A stretch of DNA of 64,000 nucleotides, from assembly GCA_017519045.1 (NCBI GenBank), contig JAFWTC010000041.1:1-64000 (forward strand), read 5' to 3'. The notes under the pieces are model-generated. The model did not search any database and was not told where the DNA came from. It worked only from the letters and a program-made list of their open reading frames with translations. This DNA comes from Candidatus Methanomethylophilaceae archaeon. Its GTDB lineage: Archaea; Thermoplasmatota; Thermoplasmata; Methanomassiliicoccales; Methanomethylophilaceae. Each line of letters starts with the position of its first letter. Position 1 is the first letter of the stretch. Shown here piece after piece: positions 50,003 to 57,867 of this stretch. The translations under genes were made by a program, and so were the position numbers.

Positions 50003-51829
50003 TTATGGGCTCAGTACCATGTCCAGGGAGCGGCGTATCCCCCTTCCGCTCAGCTCCTCCAACGCGACGTAGTCGGCCTCCAGCAGCATCGCCAGTTCCA
50101 TCGCCTTCCCGAAACGGAGGAGCCCCGTCTCCGTGTCGACGACGATCGTGCGGATGCGTCTGGAGCTTATGGCCCCGGCCGCCTTCCTGAGGGATTCCGG
50201 GCCGTCGTCCTTCGAGTTTCCGCGGCCGTCGGTGAGGACGACCATGACGGGTTCGGCCGTCTGGCCATGTGACCTGTCCAGCATCTCGATCCCTTTCAGG
50301 AGCCCCTTGAAGAGCGGGGTCCTTCCTCCTGTCGGCATCTCCTCCAGCCTGCGGTACGCCGCTAGGACGCTTCTCGTCAGTGGCAGGCACTCCTCGGCCG
50401 AATCCCCTCTGAATACCGCCATGCCTATGCGGTCCCTGCGGCGGTACGCGTCGTTCAGAAGCGAGAGCACCGCGCCTTTCACGGCGGTCATGCGCTGCTT
50501 GGCGCCCATCGATCCGGATCCGTCCACGACGAAGACGATGTCGGTGGATCTCCGTCTGATCTTGACGTTTTCCCGGAGGTCCTCGCCCTTCAGTACCACG
50601 GCCAGGCGGTCATGCTCCCTGAACGGCTGCTTGGGCGCCGCGGCGATGATTGATGCGGACAGCGCGAGGTTCTTGATCCTTTCCCTCGGTATGACGTACC
50701 CTACCGCATGCCCCGTGCCGTCGTCGGATATGGAGTAGTCCCTGCGCCCTCCTCTTCCCTTGGGATTCCTGGATACGGGTTCGGGGACGTAGTCCTTCAC
50801 GTCGAACTCCTCCCCCACGGCGAAGACCCTGTCCCCCTGGGGCTTCCGGTCCTCCTGCCGTCCGGAGTCCTCGCCGTCGTCATCCGCTTCACGATTCCGG
50901 GTCTCCTCTCCCTGCCGCTCCTCCTCCGGAGGGTCCTCCGCCTCGTTCCGATTCTCTTCTTCCTGCGGCTCGCTGCGTTCCTGCGGCTCCCAAGGCGTTT
51001 CAGGCGGGTCTCTGCGACGATGGCGGAGGCACAGCCTGGCCGCCTTCGAGAGGTCCTTCATGCTCAGCGCATTCCTGCCGTCCAGCGATGACAGGGCGCA
51101 TGCGGCGTTGAGCGTCGCGACGTCTCCGCGGTGCCCTTCGATGTTCATCTCGCGGCATATCTCGGCTATGTATCCGGGATACTCGCGAGGCACCGTGACC
51201 GCGGACGGGTCCGCGCACGAGACCTTGGAGCGAAGGGCGGAGACGCTCCCCTCCATGTTATCCAGATTGTGCGGATCCCTGTCGAACGCCAGGCGTCTCC
51301 TGACGATCTCCTTCCTTCCGTCCTCATCCTCGACCGGCTCCACGAAGACGCACATGTCGAACCTGTCCAGCACGTGGGAGTCGATCTCGCCCTCGTCCGG
51401 GTTTGCGGTGCATACGACTTTGACGTCCACCGCATACGGCGGTGAGGACTCCGGAGTGGCGATCCCCTCCTCCGCGGCATCCAGGATGCTCAGCAGAAGC
51501 TCCGGGCGCATGAGGTTCGCATCGTCTATGACCAGGATGTTCCCGTCGGCGCGGGAGAGGACGGAGTCGGAGCGCTCGGCCTTTCCCGAGCGTATGGCCG
51601 ATTCCAGGTCCAGGGTTCCGAACGCCTGTCCAGAGTCCGAGGAGGCCGGCATGTTCACCACCTTGCGGAAGCCGGAAAGTTGTGACGTGGCGCGGGCGGC
51701 CACGCTCTTCCCGGTGCCGGGGCCCCCGACTATCAGGAGGCTGCGGAGATCGGGGGAGCATAGGAGCGCGGACGCGGCGTCGATGAAGTCGTCGTATCCC
51801 ACCATCGCGGTCAGCGGGTACTCCCTCAT
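50003..51829 (-). CDS. ChlD/BchD-type chelatase subunit (AAA+ and VWA domains)
   Basis: A 608-residue partner of CobN/BchH: a degenerate AAA+ domain (GGPGTGKSVAA, DGNILVIDDANLM), then a long acidic/Arg/Pro-rich linker (about 300-400). A von Willebrand A domain with the MIDAS motif DGSGSMG, TPLF and TDGRGN follows. The metal-ion site links it to the ATPase ring and the large subunit. ATG 51829 overlaps the ChlI TGA (ATGA). The larger open frame to 52675 is an antisense-like artefact over chlI. Stop is TAA. Confidence 0.92.
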   Translation of the reverse strand: MREYPLTAMVGYDDFIDAASALLCSPDLRSLLIVGGPGTGKSVAARATSQLSGFRKVVNMPASSDSGQAFGTLDLESAIRSGKAERSDSVLSRADGNILVIDDANLMRPELLLSILDAAEEGIATPESSPPYAVDVKVVCTANPDEGEIDSHVLDRFDMCVFVEPVEDEDGRKEIVRRRLAFDRDPHNLDNMEGSVSALRSKVSCADPSAVTVPREYPGYIAEICREMNIEGHRGDVATLNAACALSSLDGRNALSMKDLSKAARLCLRHRRRDPPETPWEPQERSEPQEEENRNEAEDPPEEERQGEETRNREADDDGEDSGRQEDRKPQGDRVFAVGEEFDVKDYVPEPVSRNPKGRGGRRDYSISDDGTGHAVGYVIPRERIKNLALSASIIAAAPKQPFREHDRLAVVLKGEDLRENVKIRRRSTDIVFVVDGSGSMGAKQRMTAVKGAVLSLLNDAYRRRDRIGMAVFRGDSAEECLPLTRSVLAAYRRLEEMPTGGRTPLFKGLLKGIEMLDRSHGQTAEPVMVVLTDGRGNSKDDGPESLRKAAGAISSRRIRTIVVDTETGLLRFGKAMELAMLLEADYVALEELSGRGIRRSLDMVLSP

Positions 51830-52863
51830 TTTCCGGACACCAGCTCGGAGAGGCATTCCTGCAGCCCCTTTCCCTCCAGAGACGCCTCGTCGAACGGATT
51901 CCGCCTCATGCGGTGTGCGAGGACCATAGGGGCGACCCTGGCGACGTCGGAGGCCGTGGACTTCCCGCGTCCCTCCCATGCGGCCAGGGCGCATGCGGCG
52001 CGAATCATCGTCAGGTCCGCGCGGTGCCCGTCTATCCCCAGGCGCATCGATATCCTGACGGAGAGGTCGAGGGCGTCCTCGCCTATCTCCACTGTTCCCG
52101 CCCTTTTCCTGGCTTCCTTGATGCGTCTGCGGATCTCGTCGTCGGACTCGCGATAGGCCTCTGCGAACCCTTCGCGGTCCCTTTCGAAGGCGAGCCTCCT
52201 GAGGACTATCTCCTTGCGCGTCTCCTGGTCGGCCTCCCCGACGACGTCCACCATGAGCCCGAAGCGGTCCAGGAGCTGGGGGCGCAGGTCCCCCTCCTCG
52301 GGGTTCATGGTCCCTACCAGGATGAAGCTGGACGGATGCTGGAACGAGACCCCCTCCCTTTCCACGTAGTTGATCCCCATCGCGGCTGAATCCAGCAGAA
52401 GGTCGACGATGTGGTCGTCCAGGAGGTTCACCTCGTCGACGTAGAGGATGTTCCCGTTCGCCCTGGCCAGTATCCCGGGCTCGAACGTCTTCTTCCCTTC
52501 CGAGATGGCCTTCTCCAGGTCCAGCGTCCCGGACACCCGGTCCTCCGTGGAGTTCAGCGGAAGCTCCACCACCTCCATCGGGAGCGTGATCCCTTCCGGC
52601 TCGGCGTCGCGGTATCTCTCGGCGCATTCGGTGCAATAGTCGCGCTTCTCGGACAGCAGGCAGCCGCATCTGCATCCCTTCACGACGACACGATCCGGAA
52701 GCAGGCGCGCCAGGGCCCTCACCGCGGTGGACTTGGCGGTCCCCTTCTCTCCGCGTATGAGGACGCCCCCTATGTCGGGGCTGACGGTGTTCAGTATCAG
52801 AGCCAGCTTCATCTGCTCCTGTCCGACTATGGCTGAAAACGGGTAGACTGTCCTTCTAGTCAT
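51826..52863 (-). CDS. ChlI/BchI-type chelatase AAA+ subunit
   Basis: A 345-residue AAA+ motor: FSAIVGQEQMKLAL, Walker A GEKGTAKSTAV, Walker B GNILYVDEVNLLDD, sensor GTMNPEEGDLRPQLLDRFG and the lid with HRADLTMIRAACALAA. A Cys-rich insertion (CRCGCLLSEKRDYCTEC) between Walker A and B is typical of the archaeal/cobalt-associated members. ATG 52863 follows GGCGGTAAG and a TATA-like AATATTAATAC near 52900; an earlier ATG at 52944 lies upstream of that promoter. Forms an operon with the ChlD gene. Confidence 0.92.
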   Translation of the reverse strand: MTRRTVYPFSAIVGQEQMKLALILNTVSPDIGGVLIRGEKGTAKSTAVRALARLLPDRVVVKGCRCGCLLSEKRDYCTECAERYRDAEPEGITLPMEVVELPLNSTEDRVSGTLDLEKAISEGKKTFEPGILARANGNILYVDEVNLLDDHIVDLLLDSAAMGINYVEREGVSFQHPSSFILVGTMNPEEGDLRPQLLDRFGLMVDVVGEADQETRKEIVLRRLAFERDREGFAEAYRESDDEIRRRIKEARKRAGTVEIGEDALDLSVRISMRLGIDGHRADLTMIRAACALAAWEGRGKSTASDVARVAPMVLAHRMRRNPFDEASLEGKGLQECLSELVSGK

Positions 52864-53036
52864 CTTACCGCCTGGTCCGTCGGTGAGTAGCATGGATGCC
52901 GTATTAATATTGGACGTATGGACCGACTGCATTCCTGTATCCAATTATCGCTTCCGCAAGAACGCGTCTCCGCCCGTCCTCCTTCCATACGGTTTGATGC
53001 GAACGGTTATATGCGCGTCCAATCTGGGCGTCAGCG

Positions 53037-54047
53037 ATGCGACGGCCGGAAGCTGTCGACGAGGGGGCGGAGGCATTGGCAGGATATTCGGAGCTTGGTC
53101 GGGCCGTGGAGGAGGCCGTGAGGAAGGCTTCGGAGGGCAGACGCGTGGCGGTGGCCTTCTCCGGCGGCCTGGATTCCGGTCTGACGGCAGCCATGGCCTC
53201 GAAGTACGCAGAATCCGTCGTCTGCTACACCTGCGGGACGGACGGCTCCTTCGACGTCCGCGCCGGCAGGGAGCTCGCCGAGGCCCTGGGGCTCCCGTGG
53301 GTCCACTGCAGGATCTCCAAAGGCAATCTGGAGGGGATCATCCGCGAGCTGATATCGGCCACGGACGAGTCCGATCCGTTCACGATCTCCTACGAGCTCC
53401 AGCTCTTCTGCGTCTGCAAGCACGCTGAGGAGGACGTCATCCTCACTGGACAGGGCGCCGACGAGTACCTCGGCGGAAGCGCGAAGTTCGTCGGATGCTC
53501 CATGGACGACTACATCCTTCTCAGGGACGCCGGGATAGAGAGGCTCCTGGACGTCTCCGTGCCGTGCGAGATGAGGATCGCGTCATACTTTGGCAAGGAG
53601 CTCCGCCACCCGTATCTCGATCCCGGGGTCCAGGACGTCATATCCCGCATCCCCGCGGCGGACCATCTGCCTAGGGATATGGATTCCCGCAAATCCGTCC
53701 TTAAGGAGGCCGCCGCCGGCCTGGGATACCCCGGTCTGGCATTCAGGAAGAAGAAGTCCTCCCAGTACGGCTCCGGGACGACCGACCTCATACGCGCCCT
53801 CGCCAAGGAGAAGGGAAAGATGTACAACCAGTACCTGGCCGCCCTTTATGACGAGGTCGCCCTCGGGATTCCTGTCCGCGGCAGAGGCTCTGTCATAAAC
53901 GCCAGGGTGGACCCGGTGGTAAGGGCCAAGGCCGAGCTGATCCTCCGCAGGGAGGGCCTGACCCCGTCCGAGGCCGTGGAGATGTTCTATCGCAAGGTCA
54001 TAGAGGACGGCGGCGCGGAATCGGTCAGGCCTTCCCGGAGAAGTTGA
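53037..54047 (+). CDS. asparagine-synthetase-like PP-loop enzyme fused to a RelB-like domain
   Basis: Residues 1-285 match the synthetase half of AsnB: the PP-loop FSGGLDSGLTA (about 42-52) binds ATP, TGQGADEYLGG and SSQYGSGTTDLIRAL are conserved, and there is no glutaminase half. A paralogue at the window's right edge ends at the point equal to residue about 282. This protein instead continues with SVINARVDPVVRAKAELIL and GLTPSEAVEMFYRKV, which closely resembles the ribbon-helix-helix region of RelB/DinJ antitoxins. TATA-like GTTATATG lies about 27 bases before ATG. The fusion suggests DNA binding or dimerisation; the amidated or thiolated substrate is unknown. Confidence 0.82.
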   Translation: MRRPEAVDEGAEALAGYSELGRAVEEAVRKASEGRRVAVAFSGGLDSGLTAAMASKYAESVVCYTCGTDGSFDVRAGRELAEALGLPWVHCRISKGNLEGIIRELISATDESDPFTISYELQLFCVCKHAEEDVILTGQGADEYLGGSAKFVGCSMDDYILLRDAGIERLLDVSVPCEMRIASYFGKELRHPYLDPGVQDVISRIPAADHLPRDMDSRKSVLKEAAAGLGYPGLAFRKKKSSQYGSGTTDLIRALAKEKGKMYNQYLAALYDEVALGIPVRGRGSVINARVDPVVRAKAELILRREGLTPSEAVEMFYRKVIEDGGAESVRPSRRS

Positions 54048-54615
54048 CGTTTCCGAGGATGTCCTCCATCCCCACGCATTTGCATATCCTCTCGACGCTG
54101 TCGGCCTTCTCCTCGATGTTGGACGCTATCCCGCCCTTCAGCATGTAAGGCACCAGCCCATGGTCGAAGGCGGCGTAGTAGGTGGATATGACGCAGTACT
54201 GGGCCACCAACCCAGCCAGGACCACGCCGGTGCATCCGTGCTTCTTGACGACCTCCTCCAGATCAGTTTCCCTGAAGGAGTTCATGTAGGACTTGTGCAC
54301 GAACTCGTCCGTCTCGGACGTCCTGAGGCCGTCGACCAGCCCGTCGGGGTTCTCCCGTCCGGGGCTGTGGCTGTCTCCGTCGAAGAGGACCACCACTACG
54401 GGGTTCCCCGTTCTTCTGAACGCGTCCGCGGCCTCGTTTATGCGGTCCATCCGCTTCATGAGGGACTCCATGACCGGTCCTTCCGGATCCACGAACTTGT
54501 TCTGGACGTCGATGATAACCAGGGCGACCTTCCTGTCCGAGAATCCGTTCAGGGGGTCCTGCATGTGGCCGTCGCTTCCCATGCCGGGGCCACTGCGATA
54601 GGACGATAAATCCAT
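54025..54615 (-). CDS. isochorismatase-family cysteine hydrolase
   Basis: An alpha/beta hydrolase of the nicotinamidase/isochorismatase group, about 196 residues. The catalytic triad is visible as Asp in LVIIDVQNKF, Lys in FVHKSYMNSF and Cys in AQYCVISTYYAAFDHG. The cis-peptide segment VVLAGLVAQ also fits. Substrate is unknown; nicotinamide is one possibility. ATG 54615 fits a TATA box at 54646-54654; a GTG two codons earlier is possible. Its end overlaps the converging gene by 23 bases. Confidence 0.88.
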   Translation of the reverse strand: MDLSSYRSGPGMGSDGHMQDPLNGFSDRKVALVIIDVQNKFVDPEGPVMESLMKRMDRINEAADAFRRTGNPVVVVLFDGDSHSPGRENPDGLVDGLRTSETDEFVHKSYMNSFRETDLEEVVKKHGCTGVVLAGLVAQYCVISTYYAAFDHGLVPYMLKGGIASNIEEKADSVERICKCVGMEDILGNVNFSGKA

Positions 54616-54645
54616 TGTCACTTTCGGACACCTCTCTCGTGAACG

Positions 54646-54654
54646 TTCTTAAGC
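54646..54654. promoter_or_regulatory. palindromic TATA box serving divergent genes
   Basis: TTCTTAAGC contains the palindrome CTTAAG. It lies about 25-30 bases from ATG 54675 on the plus strand and from ATG 54615 on the minus strand, so one element may drive both genes. Confidence 0.5.
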
Positions 54655-54674
54655 GCTCCCGAGGTGGAATCATC

Positions 54675-55169
54675 ATGGAGCTCCTCTCCGAAGGGCTGAT
54701 AGACGATGCGGTGGCCCGCATGGACACGTCGCTGGGGATACGCGGCGCGGCGGAGGCGATATCCGGACGTCCGGTACGCAAGGGATACAGGTCGGAGGAT
54801 CTGGCATGCACGACCTACAGGATACTGATAAGGCCTTACATGGAGGCCTTCGGAAGGAGGTACGTCGGGGACAGCGCCTGCCTGGGGGAGTCAGGGACGA
54901 TCCTTTGCTATGTGGCCATGAACCGTCCTTTGGATGACGCGTCTAGGAAGATGGTCGCCATAATGACGGACATGTCCGTCCCGTCGGGAGTGTCCACGGA
55001 CGGGTTCAGGTGGGCATGCGCCTGCGGAGCCAGGCCGCGGATAGACAGGGTGTTCGACCTGCGCCCGTACTACATCGAGGCGTTGGACCGGCGCAGGTTC
55101 CGCGTAGCCGTGGCCGTGGACAGGGAGGAGCTTAGGGATTTTGAAAAGAGGATGAGGGATGTTGGATGA
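54675..55169 (+). CDS. conserved-looking protein of unknown function
   Basis: A 164-residue protein with mixed helix and sheet and the segments SGRPVRKGYRSEDLACTTY and FDLRPYYIEALDRRRFRVAVAV. I do not recognise the family. ATG 54675 was chosen for its fit to the TATA box and the GGTGG element before it. Its TGA overlaps an upstream ATG of the next frame (ATGA), but that gene probably starts later. Confidence 0.6.
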   Translation: MELLSEGLIDDAVARMDTSLGIRGAAEAISGRPVRKGYRSEDLACTTYRILIRPYMEAFGRRYVGDSACLGESGTILCYVAMNRPLDDASRKMVAIMTDMSVPSGVSTDGFRWACACGARPRIDRVFDLRPYYIEALDRRRFRVAVAVDREELRDFEKRMRDVG

Positions 55170-55237
55170 GTTTACTAACTCTTGTAAATGAAAAAATTAC
55201 CAACAAATATAATATTGAAGCAGTGGATTCGGAGAGC

Positions 55238-56344
55238 ATGGATTTCATAATGGAGTCCTGTCCCTACTGTGGCGGAGAGGTCTCGGAGGACGACTCCGGA
55301 AGGCTCTCGTGCCTCGGGTGCGGAAAGCCCTTGTATCCGGACCGGGCCGACACGTCGTCGTTCCTAGGCTTCGAGCCGGCGCCGGTTCCCGCCGAGGATG
55401 TCGACGGCGTCCTGCAGGACGCAGAGGCCCCGGCAGAGGAAGGGCCGGACAAGGGGCTGGAGTCCTATGAGAAGATAATGGAGTATGTCTCCACGAACAA
55501 CGTCCCGCTTGCGACCGCGGCGGTTGCCGAAAGGGTCGAGGTGGGGGATGACAGCCTCATGCTTTATATGGTCCGCGCCGCGACGAACTCCCGCATGGGC
55601 GAGGATGGAAAGGCCCTCGCGGATTGGAAGGCCGGGCTGTCCCGCATGGAGGACGTCTCGGGGATAGACGCGTTCGTCTGTCTCATGGCCAAGACGACCG
55701 CCGACCTGATCCTGAACGACGAGCTGGAGTTCAAGGAGTTCGACTACATCGGCCACGTGGACCGCATGGCGGACATGCTGGACGAGAAGCTGGACTGCTC
55801 CTGCAAGGGGCATCTGTACGCCTCGGTCCTGGTCGATTACATGGATCTGTACGAGGCCTTGTCCGACGAGGGCAAGGAGACCTGCGCCGAGGCCGCGATC
55901 CGTCTCCTTCGGAGGGTGGCGGTGTACAGCAGGGACCTGGAAATGCTCAAGGTGCTGATAACCCGCGTCCTCGAAGCCATGGATTACAGGGACGAGAGTT
56001 ATGTCCAGGACGACAACTTCGAGCTCCGCGTGTTCTACGTGATCAACGGGCGCATAGTGACGCACACCCCGGAACTCGGAATGTGCGACTTCCCGTCCGG
56101 ATGGACCGATGCGGACATGAAGGCCAAGCTCGAGCCGTATCTCGACACGATCATGTCCTGCGAGGACGACTACATGGAGCTCATGTACAGGAAGCAGAAG
56201 GCCGATTCGGAGACGCAGATCCCCTATGAGGAGACCTTCGCGCCCCTGGACAAGTATCTGAAGCGCATGGGCATCGAAGGCTCGATGGAGTTCGGCGTGG
56301 CCTTGGACGACTACGTCCAGAGGTACATGCGCGTAATCGTATGA
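55238..56344 (+). CDS. zinc-ribbon protein of unknown function
   Basis: Starts with a zinc ribbon (CPYCGGEVSEDDSG and CLGCGK, residues 7-30). A Pro/Ala/Glu linker and about 300 helical residues follow, with no recognised domain (ADWKAGLSRM, VLVDYMDLYEALSDEGKE). It may be a TPR-like or regulator-type adaptor. ATG 55238 is preferred: AAATATAATATT (about 55205-55216) is a strong TATA box 25-30 bases before it and GGAG sits just ahead. An in-frame ATG at 55166 would place this promoter inside the coding region. Ends in TGA at the mntP junction. Confidence 0.7.
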   Translation: MDFIMESCPYCGGEVSEDDSGRLSCLGCGKPLYPDRADTSSFLGFEPAPVPAEDVDGVLQDAEAPAEEGPDKGLESYEKIMEYVSTNNVPLATAAVAERVEVGDDSLMLYMVRAATNSRMGEDGKALADWKAGLSRMEDVSGIDAFVCLMAKTTADLILNDELEFKEFDYIGHVDRMADMLDEKLDCSCKGHLYASVLVDYMDLYEALSDEGKETCAEAAIRLLRRVAVYSRDLEMLKVLITRVLEAMDYRDESYVQDDNFELRVFYVINGRIVTHTPELGMCDFPSGWTDADMKAKLEPYLDTIMSCEDDYMELMYRKQKADSETQIPYEETFAPLDKYLKRMGIEGSMEFGVALDDYVQRYMRVIV

Positions 56345-56897
56345 TTCCGAGGCCTTCGAGGAGGATCTTCAGCCCTATGGCTATGAGGACGATTCCTCCC
56401 GCGGCCTCGGCCTTTCTTCCGAACCTGTCCCCGAATAGGCTCCCGATCTTGATCCCCGCCATGGATATGGCCATGGTCACGATTCCGATCACGGTCGCGG
56501 GAATGGCGATGCCGTCCCCTTCCATGGCCATGGATATCCCCACGGCCAGGGCGTCGATGCTCGTGGCAAGCGCGAGGAGGGCCATCGTCCCGACTCCCAT
56601 GTCCCCGTCGACTTCTTCCTCCTCGTCCGACAGCGCCTCGCGGACCATGTTGGCGCCGATGAGGAACAGCAGCGCGGAAGCGATCCAATGATCGAACGAC
56701 GAGACCAGCCCGTGGAACGAGGACCCCAAGGCGTAGCCTATCACGGGCATCAGGGCCTGGAACCCGCCGAACCAAACGCCGGCCAGGAGCATGGCTTTCA
56801 AGGAAGCCTTTTTGACGGCCATGCCTTTGCACAGGGATACGGCGAAGGCGTCCGTGGCCAGCCCCACCGCTATCAGAATCAATGCGACGGGGTCCAT
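56181..56897 (-). CDS. mntP: manganese efflux pump MntP
   Basis: A six-segment membrane protein exporting Mn2+. The two Asp-containing repeats are seen as VGLATDAFAVSLCKG near the start and ATSIDALAVGISM in the second half, separated by an acidic loop (DEEEEVDGD). Conserved GIKIGSLFGDRFGRKAEAAGG and GLKILLEGLG near the end complete the family pattern. The native end is about base 56337. The following 50 residues, to TGA at 56181, are Arg/Pro-rich and antisense to the converging gene, so the stop seems lost. A TATA box (56919-56927) gives it its own promoter. Confidence 0.88.
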   Translation of the reverse strand: MDPVALILIAVGLATDAFAVSLCKGMAVKKASLKAMLLAGVWFGGFQALMPVIGYALGSSFHGLVSSFDHWIASALLFLIGANMVREALSDEEEEVDGDMGVGTMALLALATSIDALAVGISMAMEGDGIAIPATVIGIVTMAISMAGIKIGSLFGDRFGRKAEAAGGIVLIAIGLKILLEGLGIIRLRACTSGRSRPRPRRTPSSLRCPCASDTCPGARRSPHRGSASPNRPSASCT

Positions 56898-57867
56898 GAG
56901 TGGCGGAGAAATAGGCCGTTAATAAGCGTTGACATCGCAGGAAGTCGTCGATCCTGCGTGCTCCGCGGCCTTTCAGGTCGATGATCCTGTCACGGGGGGT
57001 GACGGAGCCCCAGAGCATCTCGGACTCGTCGGAGCACAGCCTGGTGCCTCTCCGGTCGGGCGCGGTGCGCGCGGCATAGCAGTAGACGCATCCGTGGGAG
57101 CACGTGTCGTATTCGCCGATGTCCACGCTCTTGACGCATCTACATCTCTCCCTGGAGCCTTTCCCGCCCGTCTCGAACGGTATTCCGAGCGACATCATCC
57201 AGGTCCTGTCCATGCATCCGCGGGGCTCTATGCCGAATTCCGAGAGGTCCCTGTCCGGGCAGCACATGCTCAGCGACAGCCCGTACTCGCCGGCGGTGCG
57301 GACGGCCATGTGTATGAACGCGTCCTGCTCCGACCTGGATACCGCGCGAAACGCCCCGGACCCGGAGACGCTCAGCAGCTTCCCGTACACGTCGACGAAG
57401 CTGAAGACGCATCTGTCGGTCCATTCCGCCGCGGATCTGCAAAGGAGGTCGAATTTGCGGGAATGGTATCCGATGTCCTTGGTCCCGGCGAAGATCACGG
57501 GATCGTATCTCCACACCATCCTGTCGCGCCCTATGCGTCCTGCGATCTCGATGCAGGCGTCGTTCACGTCGGCCTTCGGAGGGACCCCGGGCTCCAGGTC
57601 CTTACCATAAGGCGTCATGGTCACCTGGAATAGGGAGACGAGCCCCATGGAGCCGATCTCCTTAATGTGGGGCGCCATCGGCGCCGGGTTCTTGGTGGCG
57701 AACACTATGCAGTCGACGTCCTCCCTGGTGAGGCCCACGCGGTACACCACGTTGCGGGAGACGGGGTTCCTGACCAGGGCCTCCCCGGCGCGAAGGCGGT
57801 TCATCAGCCATCTGGAATGGAAGGCCGGTATGTCGGTGCGGCGGCTGGCGCAGATGATCACGGCCAC
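56311..57867 (-). CDS. DUF1848 family protein
   Basis: The N-terminal part (ICASRRTDIPAFHSRWLMNRL, FATKNPAPM, LFQVTMTPYGKDLEP) and the C-terminal Cys cluster CSHGCVYCYA mark a DUF1848 protein. This is a radical-SAM-like group of unknown activity; the CxxxCxxC cysteines probably hold an iron-sulfur cluster. GTG 57867 lies about 25 bases after a GATATATCC promoter element. The recognisable protein ends near base 56930 (RRIDDFL). As sequenced, no stop follows and the frame continues another 200 residues through mntP in a different frame. A one-base shift would give TAA at about 56924, so a frameshift there is likely. Confidence 0.75.
   Translation of the reverse strand: MAVIICASRRTDIPAFHSRWLMNRLRAGEALVRNPVSRNVVYRVGLTREDVDCIVFATKNPAPMAPHIKEIGSMGLVSLFQVTMTPYGKDLEPGVPPKADVNDACIEIAGRIGRDRMVWRYDPVIFAGTKDIGYHSRKFDLLCRSAAEWTDRCVFSFVDVYGKLLSVSGSGAFRAVSRSEQDAFIHMAVRTAGEYGLSLSMCCPDRDLSEFGIEPRGCMDRTWMMSLGIPFETGGKGSRERCRCVKSVDIGEYDTCSHGCVYCYAARTAPDRRGTRLCSDESEMLWGSVTPRDRIIDLKGRGARRIDDFLRCQRLLTAYFSATHGPRRIDSDSGGAGHGRLRRIPVQRHGRQKGFLESHAPGRRLVRRVPGPDARDRLRLGVLVPRAGLVVRSLDRFRAAVPHRRQHGPRGAVGRGGRSRRGHGSRDDGPPRACHEHRRPGRGDIHGHGRGRHRHSRDRDRNRDHGHIHGGDQDREPIRGQVRKKGRGRGRNRPHSHRAEDPPRRPRNHTITRMYLWT
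56919..56927 (-). promoter_or_regulatory. TATA box of mntP
   Basis: Reads GCTTATTAA on the minus strand, about 25 bases before ATG 56897. It sits at the very end of the DUF1848 gene. Confidence 0.5.
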
